A stretch of 64,000 nucleotides of DNA from Sulfidibacter corallicola (GCF_017498545.1 NZ_CP071793.1:9604256-9668255), one strand, 5' to 3'. Shown: positions 34,680 through 44,297, counted from the stretch's first letter. Notes: a model not told the origin generated them from the letters alone. Program-made: numbers and translations.

Positions 34680-34713
34680 TTGGTTGACGGTGGTCAACTC
34701 GAAAGGGCACAAC

Positions 34714-35232
34714 ATGACCGAAGTCTTCAGCAAAGATGAAATCACCTTAATCCAAAACCATAAAGATTGGAGCAAGGAAAAAATCCTGGCAAGTGAGGGG
34801 GTCTTTTTCTTCAAAGACATCGTCAAACCATTGGGTCTTTCCCCGGCCAAAGTGAAACACCGGGCGAAGGCGATCAAAGCCCGCGGTGGAAACGCTTGGG
34901 AAGAAATGGGCCTCCGCTTGATCTGGAACCATTGGGTTGTTCGCATGACGGTGTTCTCGTCTTATTATCGCGAACATCTCATTTCCAAGGTGCGGAGGGT
35001 CGACCCTACTTGGGATGGCAACGACTTGCTGAAGCAAAAGGGCCTGTTTCAATTGAGCGACGTGTGTAGTCGTGTTCCCTTCACCAGCCATCAGTTGAGA
35101 TATCAAGCCAAAACCACGCAGGATGCGCGGAACGAGATCGGGGTATTCAAGGATCCTGAACTCAACACGTATCTTGTCGACATGGAAATCTTCGCTCCCT
35201 GGATCATCAAATTGTGGCAGTCCACGGAATAA
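34714..35232 (+). CDS. tandem-repeat family protein, copy 1
   Basis: A 172-residue protein from the ATG after GAAAGGG; an upstream extension of the frame is ignored because it runs through the hairpin. It aligns from its first Met to the gene 150 bp downstream. Inside each protein the two halves are themselves alike: residues about 23-85 (ILASEGVFFFKDIV to VVRMTVFS) and about 105-168 (LLKQKGLFQLSDVC to LVDMEIFAPW) share G(V/L)F, D(I/V), a basic helix, E(M/I)G and the VxM-(V/I)F end. No enzyme motif; a DNA- or protein-binding helical repeat is likely. Confidence 0.6.
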   Translation: MTEVFSKDEITLIQNHKDWSKEKILASEGVFFFKDIVKPLGLSPAKVKHRAKAIKARGGNAWEEMGLRLIWNHWVVRMTVFSSYYREHLISKVRRVDPTWDGNDLLKQKGLFQLSDVCSRVPFTSHQLRYQAKTTQDARNEIGVFKDPELNTYLVDMEIFAPWIIKLWQSTE

Positions 35233-35268
35233 ATCCAAATTCCAGCCAACCGAAAAACCGGGCTCGCA

Positions 35269-35350
35269 GGCTAGAGGCGAGATCGCGCCGAGAAACACCA
35301 CATCTCCATGCCGTGAAATCAGGAATCTCGGCGCGGTTTCACCTGTAGCC
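35269..35350 (+). other. structured hairpin upstream of second tandem paralogue
   Basis: A 25-position stem with only two mismatches, from GGCTA (35269-35273) to TAGCC (35346-35350), containing CGCGCCGAGA / TCTCGGCGCG. Loop about 32 nt. It corresponds to the hairpin before copy 1, with paired base changes that keep the stem. Confidence 0.6.
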
Positions 35351-35384
35351 CACCGAACCCATGACCTCGATATATGGAGTTCAC

Positions 35385-35909
35385 ATGGAGAACATTTTTC
35401 ATCGAGACGAAATGACCCAAATCGTTCACCCCAAGGACTGGACACCCGAACAGATTCTCGATCACGATGGCATCTTTTACCTGAAGGATGTCGTCGAGCC
35501 TTTGAACATTTGCACCAAAAAAGTGAGAAAGCGGGCACGAAAAATCATCGAGGATGACATCGACCCGTGGGAAGAAATCGGTGTGCGGATTCTATGGAAT
35601 TACTGGGTGGTGCGCATGTCCGTGTTCTCGCGTTGCTACAGCGCCTTCACCCCAGCCCGGGTCTCCACGATCAAGGCCTCCTGGGACGCGAACACCATGC
35701 TGCATCAGCGAGGCTTGTATTACCTGACCGACGTCTGCAAGAAAATTCCGTTTACGGCCCACCAGTTGCGCTACCAGGTCAAACAGCGAGATCGACCGCG
35801 GGATGAGATCGGCGTGTATCGCGATGATGAGATGGGCGCCTATCTCGTGGACATGGAACTATTCGCGAAGTGGCTGAAGGAAATCTGGAAAGGCCGGTGG
35901 GTGGCGTAA
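35385..35909 (+). CDS. tandem-repeat family protein, copy 2
   Basis: A 174-residue paralogue of the previous gene; Met alignment and the GGAG site choose ATG 35385 over one eight codons upstream. It shows the same internal duplication (ILDHDGIFYLKDVV to VVRMSVFSRC, and MLHQRGLYYLTDVC to LVDMELFAKW). Identity with copy 1 is high in the helical and WEE(M/I)G regions and lower in the linker. Both genes follow the PP2C gene and have higher GC than it. Function unknown. A Rho-independent terminator lies 190 bp downstream. Confidence 0.6.
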   Translation: MENIFHRDEMTQIVHPKDWTPEQILDHDGIFYLKDVVEPLNICTKKVRKRARKIIEDDIDPWEEIGVRILWNYWVVRMSVFSRCYSAFTPARVSTIKASWDANTMLHQRGLYYLTDVCKKIPFTAHQLRYQVKQRDRPRDEIGVYRDDEMGAYLVDMELFAKWLKEIWKGRWVA

Positions 35910-36479
35910 CCACCCAAAAGTTCTCTCAGTGCTCAGTATCTCCGTTTCAAAAACTCCCAACCCAATCCGCTCATGAACGTCAATCGGTCCTACAACCTGC
36001 CGAATGGCGTTTGTGCCAACAAAAACTCCCACCCGCATCATGAGGCGGCATCAACACCGCCTGGTAGTGCGGCGCCAACAGACATTACAAGCAACTTGTT
36101 CGTGTCGGGTGACCTTGCCCTAGGAAGCTCACCCGGCACCTTTTTTATGGCTTTTTCCTCTGAAAAAAGCGCTGAAGGGAGCCTCTTTTTGCCGCCTACA
36201 GATGTAACGCGCCCGGTTTTCCGGCCCTTGCGATGCCCTTGAATTGAAGCTTCAAGGGCCCTGACCTCCACAATACCCGCGTGCCAACCCCTCGCGGATT
36301 ACACCCCCTGGGAGATCCACGTTCCAGCGAGGGATCGAACAGACCGCCAACGTGTATCGGCCGGTTCGATCGAAGTATGCCTTGGCGCACCTGAACCATG
36401 ACCTCTTCGTCAACGATCTTGAAATACGGACCTTAACTCCTTCATTCATCGAATTGATTTTTATCTGGAGTTGGACATC
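35910..36479. other. intergenic region before the RHS gene
   Basis: It holds a Rho-independent terminator (36102-36146, listed separately) and a short hairpin GCCCTTGAA (36235-36243) / TTCAAGGGC (36251-36259). Short frames here cross these structures and are unlikely to be genes. The RHS promoter should lie in the last 150 bp. Confidence 0.5.
36102..36146 (+). terminator. Rho-independent terminator
   Basis: Eleven-bp stem GTGTCGGGTGA (36102-36112) / TCACCCGGCAC (36129-36139) with one G-U pair, followed by C and TTTTTT. It ends transcription of the tandem paralogues. Confidence 0.75.
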
Positions 36480-39400
36480 ATGTCTTTCTATTCCTCATTT
36501 CGAGGTCAGTGCTCTCGGCGTGCATATCGCTTGACGCTGGCCTACGTCATTGCTGGGCTTTTCTTTCTAACAAACACACCGGTTTTCGCCTCTGACGCGG
36601 ATGCCGACGACTCGAACTGCCGTAATCCTGCCCTGACCGAACCCCAAAATGGCGTTGCCTCCCTTTCTTCGGACTCCGATCGTCTGGGCCTCAGTACCTC
36701 AGCGCCCTTCACCTCCGTCAACGAGTTTACCGGCAAGCTCAACATCGCGCTCGATCCCATCGGCGTTCCGGGCATGTTCCTGCAGCCCATCTACAAGTCG
36801 CCGCAGGAGAAGTATTGCGACGACGAAAGCGGCTTCCGTCTGTGCCCCATGAACGAGGCGCCCACCGGCCAGGGCTTGGGCTTCGGGTGGAGCTTCAACT
36901 TTGGTTACATCCTGGCCCGTAACGCCGTGTTCGGAAACGGAACCGGTCCAGCCTCCGCCGATTGGGAACGCGTCCGTTTCGTCGATACCGCCGGCAACGT
37001 CACGGTGTTCGGCCGCGACAACCTGTTTCAGGCCGATCCTGAAAACGGAGGGCCCGAAGACGTTTGCGATTTCGACGGCTGCATGCCCCTCCATGCCGAC
37101 ATCCATTTCGTCGACGACCAATTGCGCCGCATCACGCGAGCGCGAACGCTGGACGGAACTTCCCTGGAAGGGTTTTCCCAGAACAGTTACTACCTGCTCG
37201 ACCCCAACGGCCAGCGCACCGAGTTCCACGCCGTTCAGCGTGTCACCCAGTGGAACAACGCGACCGCGGTCAAGTTCTTCCCCGTGGAAATCCGCCTCCC
37301 GAATCAGCGCACGATCTCCATTTCATATGTTGGTGGGCGTGATCCCGACGGGACCTTGCCCGATTCGGCGCTGGTCGACCGCGTCACCGACTCCTTTGGT
37401 CGGGCCTTGCAGTTTCACTATGAGGGCGACCGACTGATTCGGGTCACACTCGAATCCGCCCAGGGCGCCAAACTTCTGAAGTCGTTTGCGTATCGGTCCA
37501 TTCACCTCGGAAACCAGACCTTCACGGTCCTTCACAAGGTCACCACGCCCGAAGGCTACGAGACCACTTTCACGACCGAGCACATCGGCGAGCGCTTTCC
37601 CTATATCACCGCGATGGCCCTGCCCACCGGTGGCACGGTCCAGTACGACTACGCCTCCCAGGCCTTCCAACACCTGGAGGTGGACACCAGTGATTGCCGC
37701 GCCCCGCGCGATGACGGCTGCGAGGTCTACCACACCGTTTCACGCCCATACGTGCGTCTGAGCGAGATGATCTTTGCCGGTGGTCGCTATACCTTCGACT
37801 ACCGCCAGTGGACGGCCAACGAGGAACGCACCAACCCGCAACAGGAAGGCCGGATCGATGTCACGGTCACGGAACACAATGGCGACCAGACCTATCGGCG
37901 GGTGACCAGTTACGTCAACACGCCCATCTTCGAAACCTACTTCCAGACGTGGGACCAGGCCCATGTGGTCGGCCGTCCGCGCGAACGCACCGTCACCTTC
38001 GGCGATTCCAGTTATCGGGAGGCCTGGACCTACACGCCGCCACTCACCATCGGCGATCATGCCGGCGGCGACCTGATCCAGGTTCATGCCCTGCGGCAGC
38101 ACAGCCAGTTGGAGGATGGCGTTTGGATCGACACCAACTATCACTACAGTTGGTTTGACGAAAACGGTCTGAACGGTCCGAATTTCGACCAGCATTTCCT
38201 GCAGCCGACGGCCGTCACGCGCAAAGCACGCAACGGGTCTCACCTGTTGCGCCGGGAGTTTGACTACACGCATCGGGTGGTTCGGGAGATCGGCGAACAC
38301 GACCACGTCTTCGACGCGCCCTACGTGCTCGGCCTCGTTACAGAGGAGCGGGAGACCTTCCAACGAAGCGCGGTCACGGAAACGATCGGCCGCACCACCT
38401 ACAGATACCAAGACGCGGCCTTTCCCTTCGTTACGGAGGTTCGGCGCTGGCGCCATGCGACCGAATCCGAGCGCGACACCTTCACCTATTATCAGACCGG
38501 CGCGAACCGCGGATTGCCGTTCCAGGAAACCCGTGGTGAAAGCGGAGCCCCGACCCGCTTCCACGACTACGTCTTTGGTGTGCCGACACGCATCGATCAC
38601 CCCGAAGGTGTGGACACCACCCGGACCCTCAACCCCGACGGCTCGGTGGCCACCGAAACCGTCGACGGCGTCACCACGACCTACCATTACGACGATGACG
38701 GCCGCGTCGAGCTGGTCCAGCGGCCGGACACCGCCGACCTAGTGACCGAATACGCTCGGCCAGGGGCTACAGCGCCTTACATCACGAGCTATTACCGACT
38801 TCAGGCGCCGGAGCACGAACGATCGGGGACGGCGTTTCCAATGGTGACCCGGACCAAGTCGGGCTACACCATCCCGGTCCTGTTCCGGCAGTTCGACGTG
38901 TGGGGTCGGGAAACCCGCGAAAGCATTGCCACGCTCGATCGAATCACCTTTGAACGCGGCACCACCTACACGCCGTTGGGCCTAGTGGCGCACAAGACCA
39001 GTGGTCTTGGCGGGCAATGGTCCTACGAGTACGACGCCTTCGGTCGGCCGACCCGCATCTATTTCACTTGGACCGAAGCGAACCGCATCCTGCAGGACAC
39101 CCAGTTCGGATATCGCCGCACCGCCGATGGCGGCGCAGTCCTATCCCAACGTGTGTCGGCCTACGACACAGACAGCACCTTGGAACGGGTTCGGGAAACC
39201 GATTTCCTGGGTCGGATCACCATGGCGGGCACCAATGGATCAAGCACGTTTTTTCAGTACGCCGCACATCCAAAGGGTCTAAAGACCACGGTTCTTCCCC
39301 TCGGAGATAACGCGCTGGCCCGCACGACCGTTCGCACCTGGCTGGGTCAGGTGCTCGAGGAAACCCATCCCGAAATCAGTGAGCCGGTTCGATACGCCTA

Positions 39401-41783
39401 TGACAATCGCGGGCTCTTGGCGCGCCGGTATCAAGGCGACGAGGCGAACCCCACTGCCGCCACCAGATACGTTTACGACGGCCTGGGTCGTGTGCGAGAG
39501 ACATATGGTCGCCTTCTAAACGAACCCAACGAATCCTTGCTGTCGACCTTCGCCTACGATGCCCGCAACCGCCTGACCGAAGCGGTTCAGGTGTCCGACA
39601 GCGGGTTACCGGTCACCTACACCTACAAGTCATTCGACGGCGCTAATCGGCTTATGGGCATGACGATCACCTTGCCGCAGTTGGATGGCTCTAGCCTGGA
39701 AAACGGAGGCTTCTCAGTTGAAGCGCTTTCGGGAACTCGCGCTTACGAAATCGATGTGGCATTCGACGAGATCGGCCGGGAACGGTGGTTCCAGCATCCC
39801 CATGGAGCCTTCGAGTCCTACACCTACGACTATTTCGATTCGCCACGAGGCGTGTTCTATGGGTTCGGTCCCAACCATCCCGAAGGTCCCGATTTCGAAC
39901 ATCTGATCGATCACGGCCAATACAATCCTTACAACGGCCAACTGTTGGCGGCAATTTGGGATCTGGGTGATTGCCAGTCGGAGAGCTGCGCGCCGGCACT
40001 CGCGCGGATGGCGGAGCCGGTCACGGCCGAGGAGCGAAGCAGGCCCCAGCTCGCCGAGGACCAGTTGATCGATGAAGGCGCGCTTGAAGGTGCTTCCGCG
40101 GAAGCCATGGGGACGGGTCCCTCGCTGTTCAACTACTGGTGGCCGGACACCCTGGGTCGCTCGGCGACCTGCGAGCTTCGCGGAAGCATGGGGCACTTGT
40201 ACCGACGTGTCTTCACCACCTACAACGAGTGGGGCTTCATGGCGTCCTACACCCGGAACGACCGGTTGTTCCCTTCCGCGACGGAGGTTCGTCACGGCTA
40301 CACCGAGCTGGGCCAATTGCAGTCGTTCGCCGTCGGGAACGCGTCGATCACCTACGGCTACGACCTAGTCGGGAACCTCACCAACCGAACCGCGCTGAGC
40401 TATCACACCGGGAATGCGACGTTGGCCGTGGGTGCCCATGCAGCCACTTACAGCCAGGGGAATCCGTTTCACCGAGACGGTGGTTACACCTACGACGTGC
40501 AAGGCCGGTTGACGGACACACGGAACCATCAGGTCCAGTACAACCGAGCCGGCCAGGTTTCCCGGATCACGGCAAGTCGGCGCGTCAACGGGAACCGTTT
40601 GGGATCGGGTGAGCAATTCTTCCTGTATGACGCCTTCGGCCAACGCGTTGCCGCCGTCCGCGAGGATACCGGAACGGTAACGTACTCGATCCGCCACGCA
40701 GACGGCCGGATCATCACCGAGGAAGACTTCGCCATTGGAACCGCCGACACCTTGGAGCAGCGGCGCCAGTACATCACCTTGCAAGGCAAGGCCATCTATC
40801 TCGAAAAGGAAGACTTCGAAAACGGCCAGCCCGTGAACAAGGAAAAGACCCACTTTTTCCGCGATCGGTTGGGCAACCCGGTCGTGACCTGGGATGGAGA
40901 AACCAACGAAGCCACGACCTCTGCCTACGAACCCTACGGGCAGCCGTTCATCGCCGAAGCCCGCCACAAGGGCGCACACGGCTTCACGGGCCACGAGGAA
41001 GACCCGAACGGGCTGATCTACATGAAAGCCCGGTTCTACGACCCAGTGGCCGGTTGCTTCACCCAACCGGATCCGGGCCGTGATTTCAATCCGTACCAGC
41101 CAAACAGCTACAACCTGTACGCCTACACCCACCAAAACCCGGTGAACGCGGTGGACCCGGACGGCCAAGCCCTGGAAACCGTGTGGGACGTGGCCAACAT
41201 CGGGATAGGGGTGGCCTCGTTCGTCCACAATGCCCGCGAAGGCAACTGGCTCGATGCCACGATCGATGCCGGCGGTGTGGTGGTCGACACCTTGGCGGCC
41301 GCGGTTCCGGTAGTGCCTGGCGGCGCGGGGACGGCGATCAAGGTGTCGCGGGCCGGAAAGATGGTGGTCAATGCCGCGACGAAGTCCGACAAGGCAAATG
41401 ACCTTCGCAAAGCGGCCAATACATTGGATAATGCGGGGGATACTGCAAAAGCCCTAGACAAGGTTGATGACGCGGCGGACGCTGGTAGGAAAGCCGACAC
41501 ACTCAAGCCCGGTCCTTATACCAAAGAGTCAATCCCAGGCCACAACGGCCGCCCCACAACTTCTGAACAAAAACAAGTGAATGAGTTGATGAAGAAGAAT
41601 GGTTGTCATACATGTGGCTCAAAGGACCCTGGAACAAAATCAGGCAATGCTGTTGTGGACCACCAGCCTGCTAAAGCACTTGGAAAAACAAAAAAATTCT
41701 TGCCGCACTGTATTGATTGTGCACGAAGGCAGGGTGGACAGGTTCTCCAAGAGCTTCGTAGACGACAACAGATTCAACAGTAA
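36480..41783 (+). CDS. Sec-exported RHS-repeat protein with nuclease-like C-terminal toxin
   Basis: A 1767-residue protein from the ATG nine bases after GGAG. Residues 1-38 form a Sec signal (RRAYRLT, then LAYVIAGLFFLTNTPVFAS). Many YD/RHS repeats follow (GRPTRIYFTWTE, YDNRGLLARRYQGD, YDAFGQRVAAVRED), then the RHS core end LIYMKARFYDPVAGCFTQPD and the DPxG...DPDG box near residue 1558, where RHS shells cut off their toxin. The C-terminal about 60 residues carry a Cys/His cluster (GCHTCGSKDPGTKSG, VVDHQPA, LPHCIDC) like treble-clef nucleases. Toxin activity is inferred. Confidence 0.88.
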   Translation: MSFYSSFRGQCSRRAYRLTLAYVIAGLFFLTNTPVFASDADADDSNCRNPALTEPQNGVASLSSDSDRLGLSTSAPFTSVNEFTGKLNIALDPIGVPGMFLQPIYKSPQEKYCDDESGFRLCPMNEAPTGQGLGFGWSFNFGYILARNAVFGNGTGPASADWERVRFVDTAGNVTVFGRDNLFQADPENGGPEDVCDFDGCMPLHADIHFVDDQLRRITRARTLDGTSLEGFSQNSYYLLDPNGQRTEFHAVQRVTQWNNATAVKFFPVEIRLPNQRTISISYVGGRDPDGTLPDSALVDRVTDSFGRALQFHYEGDRLIRVTLESAQGAKLLKSFAYRSIHLGNQTFTVLHKVTTPEGYETTFTTEHIGERFPYITAMALPTGGTVQYDYASQAFQHLEVDTSDCRAPRDDGCEVYHTVSRPYVRLSEMIFAGGRYTFDYRQWTANEERTNPQQEGRIDVTVTEHNGDQTYRRVTSYVNTPIFETYFQTWDQAHVVGRPRERTVTFGDSSYREAWTYTPPLTIGDHAGGDLIQVHALRQHSQLEDGVWIDTNYHYSWFDENGLNGPNFDQHFLQPTAVTRKARNGSHLLRREFDYTHRVVREIGEHDHVFDAPYVLGLVTEERETFQRSAVTETIGRTTYRYQDAAFPFVTEVRRWRHATESERDTFTYYQTGANRGLPFQETRGESGAPTRFHDYVFGVPTRIDHPEGVDTTRTLNPDGSVATETVDGVTTTYHYDDDGRVELVQRPDTADLVTEYARPGATAPYITSYYRLQAPEHERSGTAFPMVTRTKSGYTIPVLFRQFDVWGRETRESIATLDRITFERGTTYTPLGLVAHKTSGLGGQWSYEYDAFGRPTRIYFTWTEANRILQDTQFGYRRTADGGAVLSQRVSAYDTDSTLERVRETDFLGRITMAGTNGSSTFFQYAAHPKGLKTTVLPLGDNALARTTVRTWLGQVLEETHPEISEPVRYAYDNRGLLARRYQGDEANPTAATRYVYDGLGRVRETYGRLLNEPNESLLSTFAYDARNRLTEAVQVSDSGLPVTYTYKSFDGANRLMGMTITLPQLDGSSLENGGFSVEALSGTRAYEIDVAFDEIGRERWFQHPHGAFESYTYDYFDSPRGVFYGFGPNHPEGPDFEHLIDHGQYNPYNGQLLAAIWDLGDCQSESCAPALARMAEPVTAEERSRPQLAEDQLIDEGALEGASAEAMGTGPSLFNYWWPDTLGRSATCELRGSMGHLYRRVFTTYNEWGFMASYTRNDRLFPSATEVRHGYTELGQLQSFAVGNASITYGYDLVGNLTNRTALSYHTGNATLAVGAHAATYSQGNPFHRDGGYTYDVQGRLTDTRNHQVQYNRAGQVSRITASRRVNGNRLGSGEQFFLYDAFGQRVAAVREDTGTVTYSIRHADGRIITEEDFAIGTADTLEQRRQYITLQGKAIYLEKEDFENGQPVNKEKTHFFRDRLGNPVVTWDGETNEATTSAYEPYGQPFIAEARHKGAHGFTGHEEDPNGLIYMKARFYDPVAGCFTQPDPGRDFNPYQPNSYNLYAYTHQNPVNAVDPDGQALETVWDVANIGIGVASFVHNAREGNWLDATIDAGGVVVDTLAAAVPVVPGGAGTAIKVSRAGKMVVNAATKSDKANDLRKAANTLDNAGDTAKALDKVDDAADAGRKADTLKPGPYTKESIPGHNGRPTTSEQKQVNELMKKNGCHTCGSKDPGTKSGNAVVDHQPAKALGKTKKFLPHCIDCARRQGGQVLQELRRRQQIQQ

Positions 41784-41794
41784 AGGAGAATGCG

Positions 41795-42163
41795 GTGATA
41801 GCATTGGATCTACCCCATCCGATTATTTTTTTGTATGACGCCGATAATGGCCAAATGGAGATTCCAGAGTATGTTGACGGAAAAACGATTGCCTCCAACA
41901 GGACGTGTGTATCCGTGGGTACTCAGGCAAGTGTAGATGGTCCTGTCACATTGAGGCTTGTCAAAAAGGCACCAAAGGAAATAGTGGAGTCGTTCATCCA
42001 AATCTTTGAAGGCGTTATCGACTCTCCCAAGAAGACGCTATCTATTTTCACCAGCGAAGGCGCAAGCGCACTTGAGATCAATGTAAGAACCAACCACCCA
42101 AACATCATCGTTTGGGTTGATAACATTGATGTTCCCGGCAGTGTTTGCATAGAAGCGAATTGA
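41795..42163 (+). CDS. putative immunity protein for the RHS toxin
   Basis: A 122-residue protein from GTG after AAGGAG, only 11 bp downstream of the RHS stop. No signal peptide, mixed alpha/beta, with acidic and hydrophobic residues. Position, size and the lower GC shared with the toxin tip are typical of the cognate immunity gene that protects the producer by binding the toxin domain. No family recognised. Confidence 0.65.
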   Translation: MIALDLPHPIIFLYDADNGQMEIPEYVDGKTIASNRTCVSVGTQASVDGPVTLRLVKKAPKEIVESFIQIFEGVIDSPKKTLSIFTSEGASALEINVRTNHPNIIVWVDNIDVPGSVCIEAN

Positions 42164-42191
42164 TACAGCCCTCTTGACCTTGGCAACACAA

Positions 42192-42222
42192 AAAGGCATA
42201 AGGCTCTTAGCCCTATGCCTTT
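42192..42222. terminator. two-way terminator between immunity gene and integrase
   Basis: Thirteen-position stem AAAGGCATAAGGC / GCCCTATGCCTTT with one mismatch and a five-base loop. On the - strand it is followed by TTTTTGTG, giving a good terminator for the recombinase; it may also stop the RHS-immunity transcript. Confidence 0.7.
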
Positions 42223-42259
42223 AAAAGAGAAACGGCTTGTAAGGGAGAAACGTTCGAGT

Positions 42260-43618
42260 TTACAAGCTCTTGAGCTCTGAATCCGCGCGAAAAATTCCAA
42301 GCTCGTTGAGAAACGCCTTCTCTACTTTCTTCGCCCATTTTCGATAGGGCTCTGGGTCAAAGTCGCGTTGAACGTACAAATCGGTGACATTGCCAACGTG
42401 GTTCAAGAACATTTTCAGAATCGGCCGGGGCATGCAAATCGGTTCCAATTCCGCGAAGGACGCGAACGTTCTCCGAAGCGCGTGAGGATGCACTTTGAAT
42501 CCGACCCTGTTGGAAACGAGCGCATTGAAGCAACCATTTCGATTGACCGGCTGATAACCCTTTCTCTTTTTGTAGTACGGGCTCAAAAAAACAAAGGGGT
42601 TTTCCATGTCCTCACGATTTTCGTATCGTTCCTCGAGGATTTTGCGAATGAAGGGGCCAAACGGAACTTTGTGTTCTCGGCCGTTTTTGACCAACTCGCC
42701 CGGGAAGGTAATCGTCCCGTGGTCGAAGGAGACGAATTCCCATCGTAGGTTACAGGTCTCGCCATCTCGGAATCCCAGAAACAGGCTCACCAAAAACCGA
42801 TCCGCATTGGTGGCTTGGCTTTTGGTGCCGTTGGTCCGTATGTCGAGAAGGGCATCGATCAGTTGACCCAAATTCTTCCTTCGGATGACCGTTCGCTTCG
42901 GTTCCTTTTGATAGCCTTTTCCATTGTGGTCGAGGAGCTTGATGGGGTTTTGTGGGACCGGGCGTTGGTCCTCAACTTCGAAATGGAGCTTGGCCGTGTT
43001 CCAGACCGAGGAGAGCACATCCAGGGCTTTCTTGGTGGTTGCAGAACCGCGCTTGAGCATTTCCTTATGTTTGGTCCTGAGTACGGCGATGGTCAGCGAT
43101 TCCAAGGTCCGGTCGAACCAGTCGCGAAAGTGGCCATCCAAAGCCTGTCGATACTTGTAGACCGTGTATGGCCTCAAGGTAGCGACATCGAAAAACCGCT
43201 CGATGGCCTCGCCAAGGGTCACCGGCATGGGTCCCTCAAGTTCGGATTCCTCAATGTTCAGGTCAGGAGTAATGCCCGCTTCCTTGGCCCGTTCCTTCTT
43301 GAGTTCAGTACGTGGGTCTTTCCCCTCATCACACCAGAGGGAGAGTTTTCTGGCCATTTTCCGAGCTTCCTCAAGGTCCCAATTCTCAAACTTGCCAATT
43401 GTAACCTTGGGAACTTTGCCGATCCGTTTTCGGCCAGGGGCGTGCCGAACCCGTTTTTCGAAAAAGAGAGTTTTGGTTCGGGCGCCGACCCGCAACTTGA
43501 GGCCTTCGACCTCGGTATCTCGAATGACGGTTTGCCCGGACTCCGGATTTTTGATCCGGCGCAGCAGCGATTTGGTGAACTTGACCTTCTGATTGGGGAT
43601 GAGTTTAGCTTGAGGCAT
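42260..43618 (-). CDS. tyrosine recombinase / phage integrase
   Basis: A 452-residue recombinase. The N-terminal part (about 1-100) looks like the arm-binding DUF4102-type domain (VIRDTEVEGLKLRVGART, VTIGKFENWDLEEARKMA); a SAM-like core-binding part follows (TLRPYTVYKYRQALDGHF). Catalytic residues are visible: Arg in LFLGFRDGETCNLRW, HALRRTF (H and R), His in FLNHVGN and the Tyr nucleophile in VTDLYVQRD. It is probably the prophage integrase. It runs opposite to the structural genes and ends at the terminator beyond the RHS locus. Confidence 0.92.
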   Translation of the reverse strand: MPQAKLIPNQKVKFTKSLLRRIKNPESGQTVIRDTEVEGLKLRVGARTKTLFFEKRVRHAPGRKRIGKVPKVTIGKFENWDLEEARKMARKLSLWCDEGKDPRTELKKERAKEAGITPDLNIEESELEGPMPVTLGEAIERFFDVATLRPYTVYKYRQALDGHFRDWFDRTLESLTIAVLRTKHKEMLKRGSATTKKALDVLSSVWNTAKLHFEVEDQRPVPQNPIKLLDHNGKGYQKEPKRTVIRRKNLGQLIDALLDIRTNGTKSQATNADRFLVSLFLGFRDGETCNLRWEFVSFDHGTITFPGELVKNGREHKVPFGPFIRKILEERYENREDMENPFVFLSPYYKKRKGYQPVNRNGCFNALVSNRVGFKVHPHALRRTFASFAELEPICMPRPILKMFLNHVGNVTDLYVQRDFDPEPYRKWAKKVEKAFLNELGIFRADSELKSL

Positions 43619-44003
43619 CGATTACACTCCATTGCGTCAGGTTTTCAGTGGTCCCACTTTGGCGACAACTGTGCGACAGGAGACATGTATACACCGTGGA
43701 ACCACGAGTACAAAACCGCCTCCCCGTCGACCTTTACAATAGGTCAATGCCTTTATTTCAATGGCTTTATGCTAAACAAGTGCAAACCAGTGTAACCGAG
43801 AGCAAAGGCGAGCAGCTCAGTAGGTTGGCCCGCCGGGCCGACGCCTCGAAGCGACCCAAGCAACAGCAATCAATTGCGCCAAAGAGCGAAGCCGATCATT
43901 TCCCTCGCGACGCCAATCAAAAGCCGCAAAGTCCAAAGTCCCCGCATCGGGAGAGGGGCGTAAGGCCTGTAGATGGAGCAGCCTGCCTTACCGGCCCTGC
44001 TCC

Positions 44004-44134
44004 ACCAATCGAAGCGACCTAGCATAGATCGAAATCGATCATTGAGAGATCGAGAGGGTCGACTTTTCTGCTTCGCTCTTTTACGACTCGATCTTTGGAA
44101 GCCTGGGCCGCTTCGAAATGTCGGGCCAGCGGCC
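44004..44134 (+). repeat. dispersed repeat, copy A (direct)
   Basis: 131 bp matching 51000-51130 without gaps. I count 17 mismatches by eye, about 87% identity. Weaker similarity continues for about 50 bp. Copies lie on either side of the 1798-residue protein and its chaperone. Confidence 0.75.
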
Positions 44135-44297
44135 ATACCGGCCGTGCCCACCCTACCGGGCATGGCGATTCTCTCGATATTCGGGAACTCCGGGCAGGTT
44201 TGTTTCGAATGAACCGCGGAAAAGCCGGCACACCCACTCGATTTCGTACGGTGCCGACCACCCGGCCATCCGCCCACCCGATGCCCGAAACACCTGA

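Larger units (their letters stand above)
1..43618. mobile_element. contractile-tailed prophage with accessory cargo, left end outside window
   Basis: Capsid, connector, sheath, tube, tape-measure, hub, spike, wedge and fibre genes run on the + strand from the left edge to 30.6 kb. A tyrosine recombinase lies at 42.26-43.62 kb on the - strand, with lower-GC and toxin genes between. Terminase, portal and replication genes are not in the window, so the element must extend to the left. The right end is inferred from the recombinase; I could not identify an attachment-site repeat or a tRNA. The stretch 30.6-42 kb could instead be chromosomal islands next to the prophage. Confidence 0.55.

Noticed and set aside
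35973..36242. 89-codon frame before the RHS gene
   Set aside because: It runs across a Rho-independent terminator and has no ribosome site.
43648..44022. 124-codon frame right of the integrase
   Set aside because: No ribosome site, low-complexity basic peptide, and it enters the dispersed repeat.
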